43,788 nucleotides of DNA. Source: JANXQG01 sp037147235. Its GTDB lineage: Bacteria; Planctomycetota; Planctomycetia; Pirellulales; Thermoguttaceae. Below the pieces are notes generated by a model, which was given only the letters and a program-made list of their open reading frames with translations, did no database searches and was not told the DNA's origin. The stretch is from the NCBI GenBank assembly GCA_037147235.1, contig JBAWVO010000013.1, forward strand, positions 1 to 43,788. The letters run 5' to 3'. Shown here piece after piece: positions 23,320 through 32,300 of this stretch (position 1 is the first letter of the stretch; each line of letters begins with the position of its first letter). The translations under genes were made by a program, and so were the position numbers.

Positions 23320-24486
23320 ATGAAAAAGTATTCAACGCAATTACCAGGTAGTAGGCACATTCCGTGTGCCGTCCGCCCTGGGACTCCAGCCGCGGTTATT
23401 TTCAGAAGCCAAAGGCTTCTGGCGGACGGCACACGGAGTGTGCCTGCTACTTTTATTACCTGTTTCCTAACGGCAGCCCTATTGTCGCTATTCGCCGCGC
23501 GGCACGCCACGGCTGCCGAACTGCGGCTTCGTACCCATTGCAACCCAACGGGACCCGTGGTCACTCTGGGTGACGTGGCTGAAATTGTTTCTGCCGACGC
23601 GCGGCAAACCGCGTCGTTGGCCGCGACCGAGCTTTTTCCCGCTCCCTCCGCCACGGAACAGCGAATTGTGCGGGTACGCGAGATCCAGGATCTGCTGCTG
23701 CTTCGCGGAATGAACCTAACGGAACACCAGTTCTCCGGTTCGAGCGAAGTCACGATCCAAACCAGCGTTGCACGGCCCCAAGTTGCTGCATCCAGCAAGC
23801 CGGTTCAGGCGGCAGAAACGCAGCGGATTAAACGTCGCGTCTGCGAAGCCCTGGTGAAATACCTTTCCGAGCACGCCACGTCGCCCCAGACTTGGTCGGT
23901 CGATTTCTCGCTAACCGAGGCCCAGGCTCGTTCGCTTGCGGATCTGGTGCGTCCGATCAACGTCGCCGGGGGATGCCTCCCTTGGACCGGCTCGCAAAGG
24001 TTCGATCTCAGCATTGAAGGAGCGAAGGAACCTACCCACGTGACGCTCGACGCCAACGTCCGCATCATTGCCCCCGTGGTCGTCGCCCTTCGTCCGTTGG
24101 CCCGAGGCGCGGTGATTCGTGAAGGAGATGTGGAGCTTCAGCATCTGGCCGCGGCGGAAAAAATCACGGGAGCCTTGCACACGGTCGAGGAAGCGATTGG
24201 CCATGAGTTGGTCCGCGCCCTACCGACCGGCAGTGCGGTTTCGTCCGACTCCCTCCGTCCGCCGCTGGTTGTCCATCGCGGCGAGGTACTCACCGTTTAC
24301 GCCCAGAGCGGAGGCATTCGTATCCGCACCAACGCCCGCTCACGCGATGAAGGAAGCGTGGGAGAACTGGTGGCAGTCGAGTCGCTCTTGAATCGCAGTA
24401 CGTATTACGCCCGCGTTTGCGGGATTCGCGAAGTTGAAGTTTATGCCCGGCCCACGCACGTTGAAGGCCAGCAGACCAGGAACTAA
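23320..24486 (+). CDS. flgA: FlgA, P-ring assembly chaperone (SAF domain)
   Basis: Periplasmic chaperone for P-ring assembly, about 388 residues, longer than the usual 220-300. The C-terminal part has the SAF/ChapFlgA fold: ARGAVIREGDVELQHL, GHELVRALPTGSAVSSDSL, VHRGEVLTVYAQSGGIRI and a closing VRGI-like VCGIREVEVYA. The export signal is unusual: MKKYSTQLPG is followed by a complete family A palindrome translated in frame (about 35 residues), then the hydrophobic core FLTAALLSLFAARHATAAEL. The start at 23320 has AAGG about 9 bases upstream; the ATG at 23302 lacks a ribosome site. Whether the signal still works with the insert is unknown. Confidence 0.9.
   Translation: MKKYSTQLPGSRHIPCAVRPGTPAAVIFRSQRLLADGTRSVPATFITCFLTAALLSLFAARHATAAELRLRTHCNPTGPVVTLGDVAEIVSADARQTASLAATELFPAPSATEQRIVRVREIQDLLLLRGMNLTEHQFSGSSEVTIQTSVARPQVAASSKPVQAAETQRIKRRVCEALVKYLSEHATSPQTWSVDFSLTEAQARSLADLVRPINVAGGCLPWTGSQRFDLSIEGAKEPTHVTLDANVRIIAPVVVALRPLARGAVIREGDVELQHLAAAEKITGALHTVEEAIGHELVRALPTGSAVSSDSLRPPLVVHRGEVLTVYAQSGGIRIRTNARSRDEGSVGELVAVESLLNRSTYYARVCGIREVEVYARPTHVEGQQTRN
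23347..23451. repeat. Family A palindromic element, full copy, in frame within flgA
   Basis: Right arm 23421-23451 is identical to the arm at 5129-5159; left arm 23347-23377 has three changes. The centre (AGAAGCCAAAGGCTTCT hairpin) is the reverse complement of the centre at 5090-5128, so the element sits in the opposite orientation to the copy in the GH106-like gene. It is read through as part of the flgA signal region. Confidence 0.92.
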
Positions 24487-24507
24487 AGGATCTCGCGTAA
24501 ATAATTT

Positions 24508-24567
24508 GTGGTGCGGGCGTCTCGCCTGCCCAAGCCGTAGGGTGGGACGAGCGCAGCGAGCCCCACC
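24508..24567. repeat. Half-copies of families D and C between flgA and flgH
   Basis: GTGGTGCGGGCGTCTCGCCT (24508-24531, family D arm) is followed directly by GTAGGGTGGGACGAGCGCAG...CCCCACC (24537-24567, family C). Together they fill most of the flgA-flgH gap. Confidence 0.8.
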
Positions 24568-24590
24568 AAATGACAAAGAGGAAAACCCTT

Positions 24591-25274
24591 ATGAAACTTC
24601 ACCTTACACGGATCGCGAGTTTGTGGGCCATGGCCGTGGGTATCATGCTCAGTGGCGGAGTTGGCCGCGTGGCGGCGCAGAACAATAGCCTTTATGGCGC
24701 CCAACAGCAACGCGCTCCCATGACCTTAGCCGAAGCCTCCTGGACCTACCAGACACCCGCGGAACCGAAAACCGCCAACATCAACGACATCGTGAAAGTC
24801 ACGGTCTCGGTCAAGTCGTCCATGACGAGCGAGGGGAAGATCGATCGCAAAAAACAGGGCTACGGCAAACTGAAGTTGAGCAAGTGGATCAAGTTCTACG
24901 GCATGGACCTGGGCGCAGACGGCCAGCCCAATGGCGCGCCGGAAGTCCGCGGCGAAGTGGATAACAAACTCCAGGCGAATGGCAACTTGGTGACTGCCGA
25001 CAAGATGAGCTTTGTGATCAGTTGCCGAATCGCCGATAAGCGTCCCAACGGCAATTGTGTCTTGGAAGGAAACTGGAGCGTCCGCGACAACGAAGAGAAC
25101 TGGGAATACTCGCTTTCGGGCGAGATCCGTCCAGAAGACATCAAACCGGACAATTCGGTCATCAGCGACACGATCGCCGATCTGAAGATCATCAAGCGTG
25201 AAGCGGGCCACGTTCGCGACAGCTACCGCCGCGGCTGGGCCTTGGAATGGCTCGACAAGTGGCAGCCGTTTTAG
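24591..25274 (+). CDS. flgH: Flagellar L-ring protein FlgH
   Basis: Outer-membrane ring subunit, 227 residues. FlgH features are the NSLYGA start of the mature part, NINDIVKVTVSVKSSMTSEGK, and the C-terminal SGEIRPEDIKPDNSVISDTIADLKI. The signal sequence (LWAMAVGIMLSGGVGRVAAQ) lacks the lipobox cysteine that anchors FlgH in most Gram-negative bacteria; the only cysteines are in the middle of the protein. It would be cleaved by signal peptidase I and be non-lipidated. The ATG at 24591 has GAGG 8 bases upstream; an earlier ATG at 24570 would place the signal peptide behind a charged extension. Confidence 0.9.
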   Translation: MKLHLTRIASLWAMAVGIMLSGGVGRVAAQNNSLYGAQQQRAPMTLAEASWTYQTPAEPKTANINDIVKVTVSVKSSMTSEGKIDRKKQGYGKLKLSKWIKFYGMDLGADGQPNGAPEVRGEVDNKLQANGNLVTADKMSFVISCRIADKRPNGNCVLEGNWSVRDNEENWEYSLSGEIRPEDIKPDNSVISDTIADLKIIKREAGHVRDSYRRGWALEWLDKWQPF

Positions 25275-25277
25275 GAT

Positions 25278-25398
25278 GGTTCAAGGCACAAGGCACAAGG
25301 CACAAGGTTCAAGGTTCAAGAAAGTAGGGTGGGCCGAGCGCAGCGAGTCCCACCAATTATCAGTCGGATCAGTCGGATCGGTCGGATCGGTCGGATTA
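25278..25398. repeat. Two microsatellite-like arrays and a family C copy in the flgH-flgI gap
   Basis: Six 7-bp units (GGTTCAA/GGCACAA) at 25278-25319, a family C half-palindrome (GTAGGGTGGGCCGAGCGCAG...) at 25324-25354, and four 9-bp units of GTCGGATCR at 25363-25398. The whole 156-bp gap is made of repeats. Confidence 0.9.
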
Positions 25399-25430
25399 GC
25401 TAGACCTCAAGCTCTCAAGAAGACAAACAC

Positions 25431-26513
25431 ATGATGCCAACGACTCAAAACACCCGCCGCCTTTTTCATGGTATCTTAATCCTTCTGTCCGTCGCGGTCT
25501 TTGCCACGCAGGCCCAGGCTGCTCGCTTGATGCTCAAGAGCATCTGCCGCATCAAAGGGCAGGAAGAGAGCACCATTCAGGGCCTGGGGGTGATCGTTGG
25601 ACTCAAAGGCACAGGCGATAGTTCGAGCTACCTGCCGACGATCCGCAGCGTGGCCAAGATCATGTCGATCATGGGCAATTCGCCGGGCACCGCGGGGTTG
25701 GCGGAGTTGAAGGATTCAAAGAATGTGGCTCTCGTTCTTATCGCGGCCACCATTCCCGCAGCCGGTGCCCGCCAGGGCGACAAAATCGACTGCGTCGTCA
25801 GTTCGATCGGCTCCGCCAAGAGCCTGGCAGGCGGCCGACTTTTCCTCACGCCGCTGATCGGCCCCGATCCCAAGCATCCCCGAGTTTACGCCTTCGCGGA
25901 AGGGGCCATCACGATGGAGAACCTCACCACGCCGAACACCGGACGTATCCACGAAGGCTGCCGGCTTGAAGAGGAATTCTTTCACGCCTTCACGAAAGAT
26001 AACCGCATCACGCTCGTTCTGGACAAAAACCATGCCGATTTCCAGGTCGCCCAAGACATCGCCGACCTGATCAACAGCCAGATGGGGAAGCAGGTCAGCA
26101 ACTACGCTCCCTTGGCCCATGCCTACAACCAGGGCAACATCGGGGTCGAGATTCCGACTCAATATCGCGAAGATCCGGTCTCGTTCGTCGCGCAGGTGTT
26201 GTCGCTGCCGATCATGGAGCCGCGGACAGTTCCGCGGGTGGTCATCAACGAGCGCACGGGCACGATCGTCATCAGCGGCGAGGTGGAAATCGGTTCCGTG
26301 GCCGTAACGCATAAGAACTTGGTGATTGAAGCGGGCGGCCAGAGTGGCGTGAGGCCGTTTGTCGGCGTCGATCCGATCGATCCGACCTCTCCGAAACTAA
26401 AAGCCCTGGTCGAAGCCCTCAACGCAGTACACGCGCCGACGGAAGACATTATCGAAATTATCAAAGGATTGGACCGCAATGGGAAACTGCACGCCCCATT
26501 GGTTATCGAGTAA
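25431..26513 (+). CDS. flgI: Flagellar P-ring protein FlgI
   Basis: Periplasmic ring subunit of 360 residues, normal length. A cleavable signal (LILLSVAVFATQAQA) precedes the conserved start RLMLKSICRIKGQEES, GLGVIVGLKGTGDSS, DCVVSSIGSAKSLAGGRLFLTPL, GRIHEGCRLEE and the C-terminal VEALNAVHAPTEDIIEIIKGL. It assembles around the FlgG rod, assisted by FlgA. A tandem ATG (25431/25434) leaves the exact start open by one residue. Confidence 0.96.
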   Translation: MMPTTQNTRRLFHGILILLSVAVFATQAQAARLMLKSICRIKGQEESTIQGLGVIVGLKGTGDSSSYLPTIRSVAKIMSIMGNSPGTAGLAELKDSKNVALVLIAATIPAAGARQGDKIDCVVSSIGSAKSLAGGRLFLTPLIGPDPKHPRVYAFAEGAITMENLTTPNTGRIHEGCRLEEEFFHAFTKDNRITLVLDKNHADFQVAQDIADLINSQMGKQVSNYAPLAHAYNQGNIGVEIPTQYREDPVSFVAQVLSLPIMEPRTVPRVVINERTGTIVISGEVEIGSVAVTHKNLVIEAGGQSGVRPFVGVDPIDPTSPKLKALVEALNAVHAPTEDIIEIIKGLDRNGKLHAPLVIE

Positions 26514-26522
26514 ATGTGATTC

Positions 26523-26586
26523 GTAGGATGGACTTCCAAGTCCGTCCACGAAAGTAGGAACGGACGGACTTGGAAGTCCATCCTAC
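26523..26586. repeat. Family B palindrome between flgI and flgJ
   Basis: Perfect 25-bp inverted repeats at 26523-26547 and 26562-26586, starting GTAGGATGGACTTCCAAGTC, with a 14-bp spacer. It ends 25 bases before the flgJ start. Confidence 0.93.
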
Positions 26587-26611
26587 GGCAACTCAGCAAA
26601 GTAGACGCCCC

Positions 26612-26911
26612 ATGAACAGCATCAACCTCCTCTCGACCACCGCCTCCAAGATGCCGACCCCTCCCGCGAAGGGCGACGACAACCCGGCCTTGCGCAAAGC
26701 CTTCAACCAGTTCGTAGGCGAGACGTTCTACGGACAGATGCTCCAGGCCATGCGAAAGAGCCAGGGCAAGCCCGCCTATTTCCACGGAGGGCAGGCCGAA
26801 GAGATTTTTACGCAGCAACTCGACCAGATCCTCACCAAGAACCTTTCCGAGGCCAGCGCAGATAAGCTGAGCGGGCCGATGTACGAGCTTTTCACGCAGC
26901 AGCGGAAGTAA
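26612..26911 (+). CDS. flgJ: FlgJ-like rod-binding protein (rod cap domain only)
   Basis: A 99-residue protein equal to the N-terminal rod-binding domain of FlgJ (FNQFVGETFYGQMLQAMRKS, GGQAEEIFTQQLDQILTKNL). The muramidase domain found in gamma-proteobacterial FlgJ is missing, as in many other phyla, so wall digestion must come from another protein. The ATG at 26612 follows the family B repeat; extending upstream would translate the repeat. The stop is 7 bases before flgN. Confidence 0.9.
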   Translation: MNSINLLSTTASKMPTPPAKGDDNPALRKAFNQFVGETFYGQMLQAMRKSQGKPAYFHGGQAEEIFTQQLDQILTKNLSEASADKLSGPMYELFTQQRK

Positions 26912-26918
26912 ATCGAAC

Positions 26919-27431
26919 ATGCCAACCACAATGAACGCCAATCTAACGCAATCATCGCTCGAAGCCGATATTGCCTCCCTGCTCAACGACCTCCTGACGG
27001 GTCAGGGTGAGCTGATGGCCGTCCTGAATCGCAAGCGGGATCTGCTGGGGGCCATGGACCACGAGGGCCTGGCCGTCCTCGGAGGTGAAGAAGAACGCCT
27101 GCTGGGTGTCCTTCAGGATTGTCTCAACCGTCGCCAGGCACTTTTGGCTCGCGCTGCCGGTGATAAACTCCCATCGAGCAGCATCCAGGCGTTGACCAAC
27201 GCCTTGCCCTCTCCCCACCGTATACCGCTGGCCCGACAGGTCACTGCGGCAGGTTCTCGGGCAAGGTTGCTGCAGACCCAAAACCTCACTAACTGGATCG
27301 TCATTCAGCGAACGCTCATCCATCTCTCACAACTGTTAGAGATTATCGCGACTGGCGGCCAGATTCAGCCGACTTATGGAAGAGCAGGGTCCTCGCGCAC
27401 CCATGGTGCGTTGATCAATCAGGAAGCGTAA
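26919..27431 (+). CDS. flgN: FlgN-like flagellar export chaperone
   Basis: A 170-residue, mostly helical cytoplasmic protein. The first 100 residues (LEADIASLLNDLLTGQGELMAVLNRKRDLL, LGGEEERLLGVLQDCLNRRQALL) match FlgN chaperones, which carry FlgK and FlgL, the two genes that follow. FlgN sequences are weakly conserved, so the call leans on length, helix pattern and position. No flgM gene lies between flgJ and this gene, where it often is. Confidence 0.7.
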   Translation: MPTTMNANLTQSSLEADIASLLNDLLTGQGELMAVLNRKRDLLGAMDHEGLAVLGGEEERLLGVLQDCLNRRQALLARAAGDKLPSSSIQALTNALPSPHRIPLARQVTAAGSRARLLQTQNLTNWIVIQRTLIHLSQLLEIIATGGQIQPTYGRAGSSRTHGALINQEA

Positions 27432-27440
27432 GCAGAATAG

Positions 27441-27514
27441 GTAGGGTGGGCCGAGCCTAGGCGAGTCCCACCAAAAGACAGATGGTGGGACTCGTTTCAC
27501 TCGGCCCACCCTAC
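27441..27514. repeat. Family C palindrome between flgN and flgK
   Basis: Arms GTAGGGTGGGCCGAGCCTAG... at 27441-27472 and ...CGGCCCACCCTAC at 27484-27514 form a full inverted repeat; the copies at 24537 and 25324 are single arms. Confidence 0.9.
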
Positions 27515-27543
27515 GACTACGATGCTAAAGCCGTGCGGAATCT

Positions 27544-29244
27544 ATGTCTCTCTTTAGTTCCATCCAGATGGCGGGCGGAAGCTTGAAGGCGAATGAAATC
27601 GCTTTGCAAGTGGTGGGACAAAATATAGCCAATGCCAACACCCCGGGCTACCTTCGCGAAACCGCCAACTTTGTCCCCGGGCCTAGCCAAACCGCCGGCG
27701 CTCTGGTCCAAGGCTCCGGCGTCCAAATCGTTTCGATCACCCAGCAGGTCGATAAGTTTTTGGAGGGCCGGCTCCGCAATGCCAACGCCGACCAGGCCGG
27801 CACGGATACCCTCAAGGAAACCTACAGTCAACTCGAGGCGATTGTGGGCGGGCTTGACAGCAACTCGAATCTGAGCGGCGCGATGAACCAATTCTTCTCC
27901 GCTATCTCCAATGTGCTCAACCAGCCGGATAGCGTATCGGTTCGTCAATTGGCCGTCATGCAAGGCCAGTCGCTTGTACGGTCGATCAACACGATGTCCA
28001 ACAACACCGTGCAGCTTCGCGCGGCGGTCAACGACCAGGTCGGCAGCATGGCTGCGGACATCAACCACCTGACCAATCAAATCGCACAGCTCAACAAGCG
28101 GATCGCGGAAGTCACCGGCGGCGGACAATTACCCAGCGACGCTGCCGGCCTGGCCGACCAGCGCCATCAGGCGGTGACCGACCTCGCGAAACTGATTGGG
28201 GTCCAGGTCAATACGCAAACGGACGGCTCGTTGTCCATCTACATCGGCGGCAGCTACCTGATCGACGGCAGTGTCGCGAGGCAGATCGAAGTGGCCTATT
28301 CCTCGGATCACGGTCAGCCGATCTCGACACTCCAGGTCGCGGGAATCAATACTCCCCTGGAACCGGCTTCCGGCAAGTTGCATGGGCTCATCAGCTCGCG
28401 TGACGATGTGCTCGGCGGGTTCCAGGACCAGTTGAATACTTTCGCCGGCATATTGACGGGTGAGTTCAATAAGATCTATTCCGGCGGGCAAGGGACTTCG
28501 GCCTACACGCAGACAACGGGCCTCAACTCGGTCAGCGATCCCAATGCTTCGCTCGACCAGGCCGGCCTACCCTCCACACCGACCAACGGTTCTTTGCAAA
28601 TCATCGTCATGAACAAGCAGACGGGAGCGAGCAACACGGTTGACATTCCGATCGCCCTGCTCGGCTCGGGCCATAATACGTCGCTCAACAGTCTGACCGC
28701 GGCGATCAACACCAACGTCAGCGGCTTGTCCGCCCAGGTCGTCAACGGCAAGCTGAGCATTAGCTCCACCGACGCCAATACCCAGTTCGCCTTCGGGAGC
28801 GATACGAGCGGCACGCTGGCCGCCTTGGGAATCAATACGTTTTTCACGGGAACCCAGGTGGGCAATTTGGGGGTCAACAACACGCTTCTGCAAGACCCCA
28901 CCAAGTTCGCGGCCAGCAGTAAGGGAGTCGGCAAGGATACGACCAACGCCCAGACCCTAGCCACCTTCCTCACGTTGCCGCTCGCCACGCAAAACGGCTC
29001 CACGATCCAGTCGCTTTACAACAACATCACCACGAGCGTGACCCAGGCCTCGGCCAACGCCACGGCGTCGGCCAGTGCCGCCGACACGTTTCAAGCGTCG
29101 CTTACCAGCCAGCAAACGGCCGTCAGCGGCGTGAACATTGATGAAGAGGCCGTCAACATGCTCGCCTATCAGCGAGCCTATCAAGCCTCGGCAAAATATA
29201 TTTCCACCTTGAACGATTTATTGACCATGCTCGTCCAATTGTAA
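27544..29244 (+). CDS. flgK: Flagellar hook-associated protein 1 FlgK
   Basis: Hook-filament junction protein, 566 residues. The N-terminus has ALQVVGQNIANANTPGYLRE and the following coiled-coil region (QLEAIVGGLDSNSNLSGAMNQFFSAI). The C-terminus ends in VNIDEEAVNMLAYQRAYQASAKYISTLNDLLTMLVQL, the D0 helix shared by axial proteins. A central insert contains a flagellin-IN-like stretch around LGINTFFTGTQ. It is exported with FlgN help. It is followed immediately by a family A arm. Confidence 0.96.
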   Translation: MSLFSSIQMAGGSLKANEIALQVVGQNIANANTPGYLRETANFVPGPSQTAGALVQGSGVQIVSITQQVDKFLEGRLRNANADQAGTDTLKETYSQLEAIVGGLDSNSNLSGAMNQFFSAISNVLNQPDSVSVRQLAVMQGQSLVRSINTMSNNTVQLRAAVNDQVGSMAADINHLTNQIAQLNKRIAEVTGGGQLPSDAAGLADQRHQAVTDLAKLIGVQVNTQTDGSLSIYIGGSYLIDGSVARQIEVAYSSDHGQPISTLQVAGINTPLEPASGKLHGLISSRDDVLGGFQDQLNTFAGILTGEFNKIYSGGQGTSAYTQTTGLNSVSDPNASLDQAGLPSTPTNGSLQIIVMNKQTGASNTVDIPIALLGSGHNTSLNSLTAAINTNVSGLSAQVVNGKLSISSTDANTQFAFGSDTSGTLAALGINTFFTGTQVGNLGVNNTLLQDPTKFAASSKGVGKDTTNAQTLATFLTLPLATQNGSTIQSLYNNITTSVTQASANATASASAADTFQASLTSQQTAVSGVNIDEEAVNMLAYQRAYQASAKYISTLNDLLTMLVQL

Positions 29245-29275
29245 AGTAGCAGGCACACTCCGTGTGCCGTCCACC
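29245..29275. repeat. Family A single arm after flgK
   Basis: 31 bp matching the left arm at 5059-5089 with one change, beginning at the base after the flgK stop; the right half is decayed (CACACTCGGCGTGTGCGTG). Confidence 0.88.
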
Positions 29276-29327
29276 CACACTCGGCGTGTGCGTGAAACAC
29301 GATAGCGATCCCAAGGCCCGCGCGACC

Positions 29328-32300
29328 ATGAGCAGCATCACCGGCATTTCCTCCGCTCGCATCAGCAGTCAGTTCGTGCGCGACCAATTGATCCGCCAGT
29401 TCAGCTTCAGCCAGGCGGACATGTTCCGACTGGAAACGGAGATCAGCACGGGCCAGCAGTATCAGTTGCCCAGTGAGAACCCCACCTCGGCCTTGCAGGT
29501 GATGGGCATCCAGAGCCTGCTGCAACGCAAGGACCAACTGAAGACGAACATTGGCACCAGCCAGACCTATCTGAATCAGAGCGATTCGGCCCTCACCAGC
29601 GTTTCGGGTATCCTGACTTCGATCCGGGCCGCCGCCGTGGGTGCCGTGGGCGCGACGGCCAGCGACGGCCAGCGGCAGGCCGTCGTGCAGCAGATCGATC
29701 AGGCAGTTCAACAACTGCTCACCCTGGGCAACCAGCAGATCAACGGCCGCCAACTGTTTGGCGGCACCAGCACGGCTACCTCGCCCTTTTCGATGGACGC
29801 ACAGGGAAACGTCGTCTACTCCGGCAGCAGCAATCCGGTCCAGTCGTACGTCGATCTGAACCAGCTTTTTGCCACCAGCGTCACGGGTGACCAGGCCTTT
29901 GGAGCAATATCCCTGCCGATCCAAGGATCGGCCCTGGCGACGGCACTATCGCAAGACACACGGCTTTCCGATCTCAACGGCGGCCAAGGCGTCGCGCCGG
30001 GAAGCATCACGGTTTCTGACGGCCACAACACGAGTACCATCGACCTCCGCAATGCCAACACGCTGGGCGATGTTGCCACCCTGATCCAACAACATCCGCC
30101 CACGGGAAGAACCATCAAGGTGGACGTGACTTCCACAGGCTTGACCCTACACCTGAAACCCGATCCGATCTACCCAAACGGCGATGACCTCAAGATTCAG
30201 GAAGTCAACGGCAACACCACGGCGCACGACCTGGGAATCTTCAGCACCACCGGCGGGCCGGGACCGCTCGTCGGGCTACCCCTCAACGCGGCCGTCGCGC
30301 CGACTACGGCACTCACCGATCTGCTCGCTACCAAGGCCCAGGCTTATGTCCGCCTTGACCAACCGAATAGCGATATCCTCCTCCAATCCAATACGTCGGG
30401 TGCCACGACGTCGGGTGGCACCGTGCTCAACGGCGTAACCGTCCAATTCTATGCCGACGCGACAGCCGCTGGGCAAGAGTGGGCCTACTTCTACCCCGGA
30501 ATTTCCGCCTCAGGCAACAACCCAGGGACGCCCGGTGCCTTGCAGGTTCACATTTCCACGTCCGCTGCCTCGGCCAGCCGGGCCGAACAAATGGTTGCGG
30601 CCATCAACAAGGTTGCCGGCCTGCCGTTCACCGCGAAGCTGGATCCCTCCGACCAGGACGGCGGCGGGCAGCCGTCGATCACCACGCTGCCGGCCACGAC
30701 GACCACGGCGGGGGGCGGCGGCACCCCGCTGGATACGGCTTCCGGTTTGCAAATCACCAGCGGCGGCAAGACCTACACGGTCGATCTCAGTAGTGCCAAA
30801 ACGGTCCAGGATCTGCTCAACGGCATCAACGATTCCGGTGCCGGGCTGGTTGCGGAAATCAACGCGGCAAAAACGGGCATTGACGTTACCTCGCGGGTCA
30901 GCGGCGGCGATTTCTCCATCGGCGAAAACGGCGGGACTACGGCCACGCAACTCGGCCTGCGCACCTACACCGTCGCGACGCAACTGGCCCAGTTGAACCA
31001 TGGTCGCGGCGTCGGCCGCAATACGGCGACACCTGGCAGCGGCACCGATTTTACGATCAGCGAAACGCTCAACAATCCCCCGGGGGCGACCGTCCAGGTC
31101 GATGTGAGCATCCCCACGGCTTCGAGCGTCAACGACGTCATCCAGAGCATCAACACGGCAGCCCAAACCGCCGGAGCAACCTTCAGGGCACAACTGGTCC
31201 CTACCGGAAACGGCATTGAATTGGTCGATAGTGGCACCGTCACCGGTCCGCTTGTCATCACCGCCAACACGCAAAGCACGGCGGCCGTCGACCTGGGATT
31301 GATTCCCGCCGGGCAGACCTCCGCGACCTCGAAGGCGACCTCTGTCACCGCCAAAGGGATTGCCGCATCGAATCCCAACAGCGACTTGGTTTTCGTGGAG
31401 ACCGATCCGGCAACGGCCGGCATCGTGCAGATCATTTTCCAGACCAATGCCGGTATCCCCCCGGGAATCGAGACGGCCAATTACGATTCCGTTGCGGGCA
31501 CGCTGACCTTCCAGATCGGTCCGCAAACCACGGCCAACAACATCATCACGGCGTTGCATAGCGACCCTACGGCCAGTGCTGCCTTCAATGCCTGGCCCGA
31601 TAATTCCGTCGATCCGACCAACAATGGAAGCGGCATCGTTCTGCCGCAACTGGTCACGACGAGCAACGGATGGGCCGCGACCCGCCCCAACAGTGCATTG
31701 CTCTTCCAGGCCGTCAATCCGGGAACGACGGGCAACGTGCAGGTTCTTTTCCAGGCCAACGCCGGTATTCCCCCGGGGCCTGAGACGGCCAACTACGATC
31801 CGGTTGCGGCCACGCTGACCTTCCAGATCAGTCCGCTAACCACGGCCAACAACATCATCACGGCGTTGCATAGCGACCCTACGGCCAGTGCCGCATTCAC
31901 CGCAAAGCTCGATATTTCCACCGATCCGACCAACAACGGCAACGGCATCGTTCTCCCCCAACTGATCACAATGACCGGCGGCACAACCGCCTTGACGGGT
32001 AGCGATACCAACCCGCGGGAAACCGATAGCATTTTCAACGCCCTGCTGAGGCTCAGCACGGCCCTCAGAACCAACGATAACGCCGGCATTCAGCGGGCCA
32101 TGGGCCTGCTGGACAGCAGCGCGCAAAATCTGGGCAACACCCGGGCCGAGTTGGGTGCCCGTGAACAATCGTTGACCCTCATCAGCAGCCAGATCGACAG
32201 CGAGGAACTCAGTCTCAAGACGGCCATGTCGGCTAATTATGATACCAATATGGCCGACACTATTTCGCAATACACGTCCGCCCAGATCGCCTATCAGGCC

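Noticed and set aside
29262..29327. GTG start for flgL
   Set aside because: It lies in the family A arm and adds residues unlike FlgL; the ATG at 29328 begins the conserved helix.
30510..31649. 379-residue minus-strand open frame
   Set aside because: Antisense shadow of the repetitive flgL insert.
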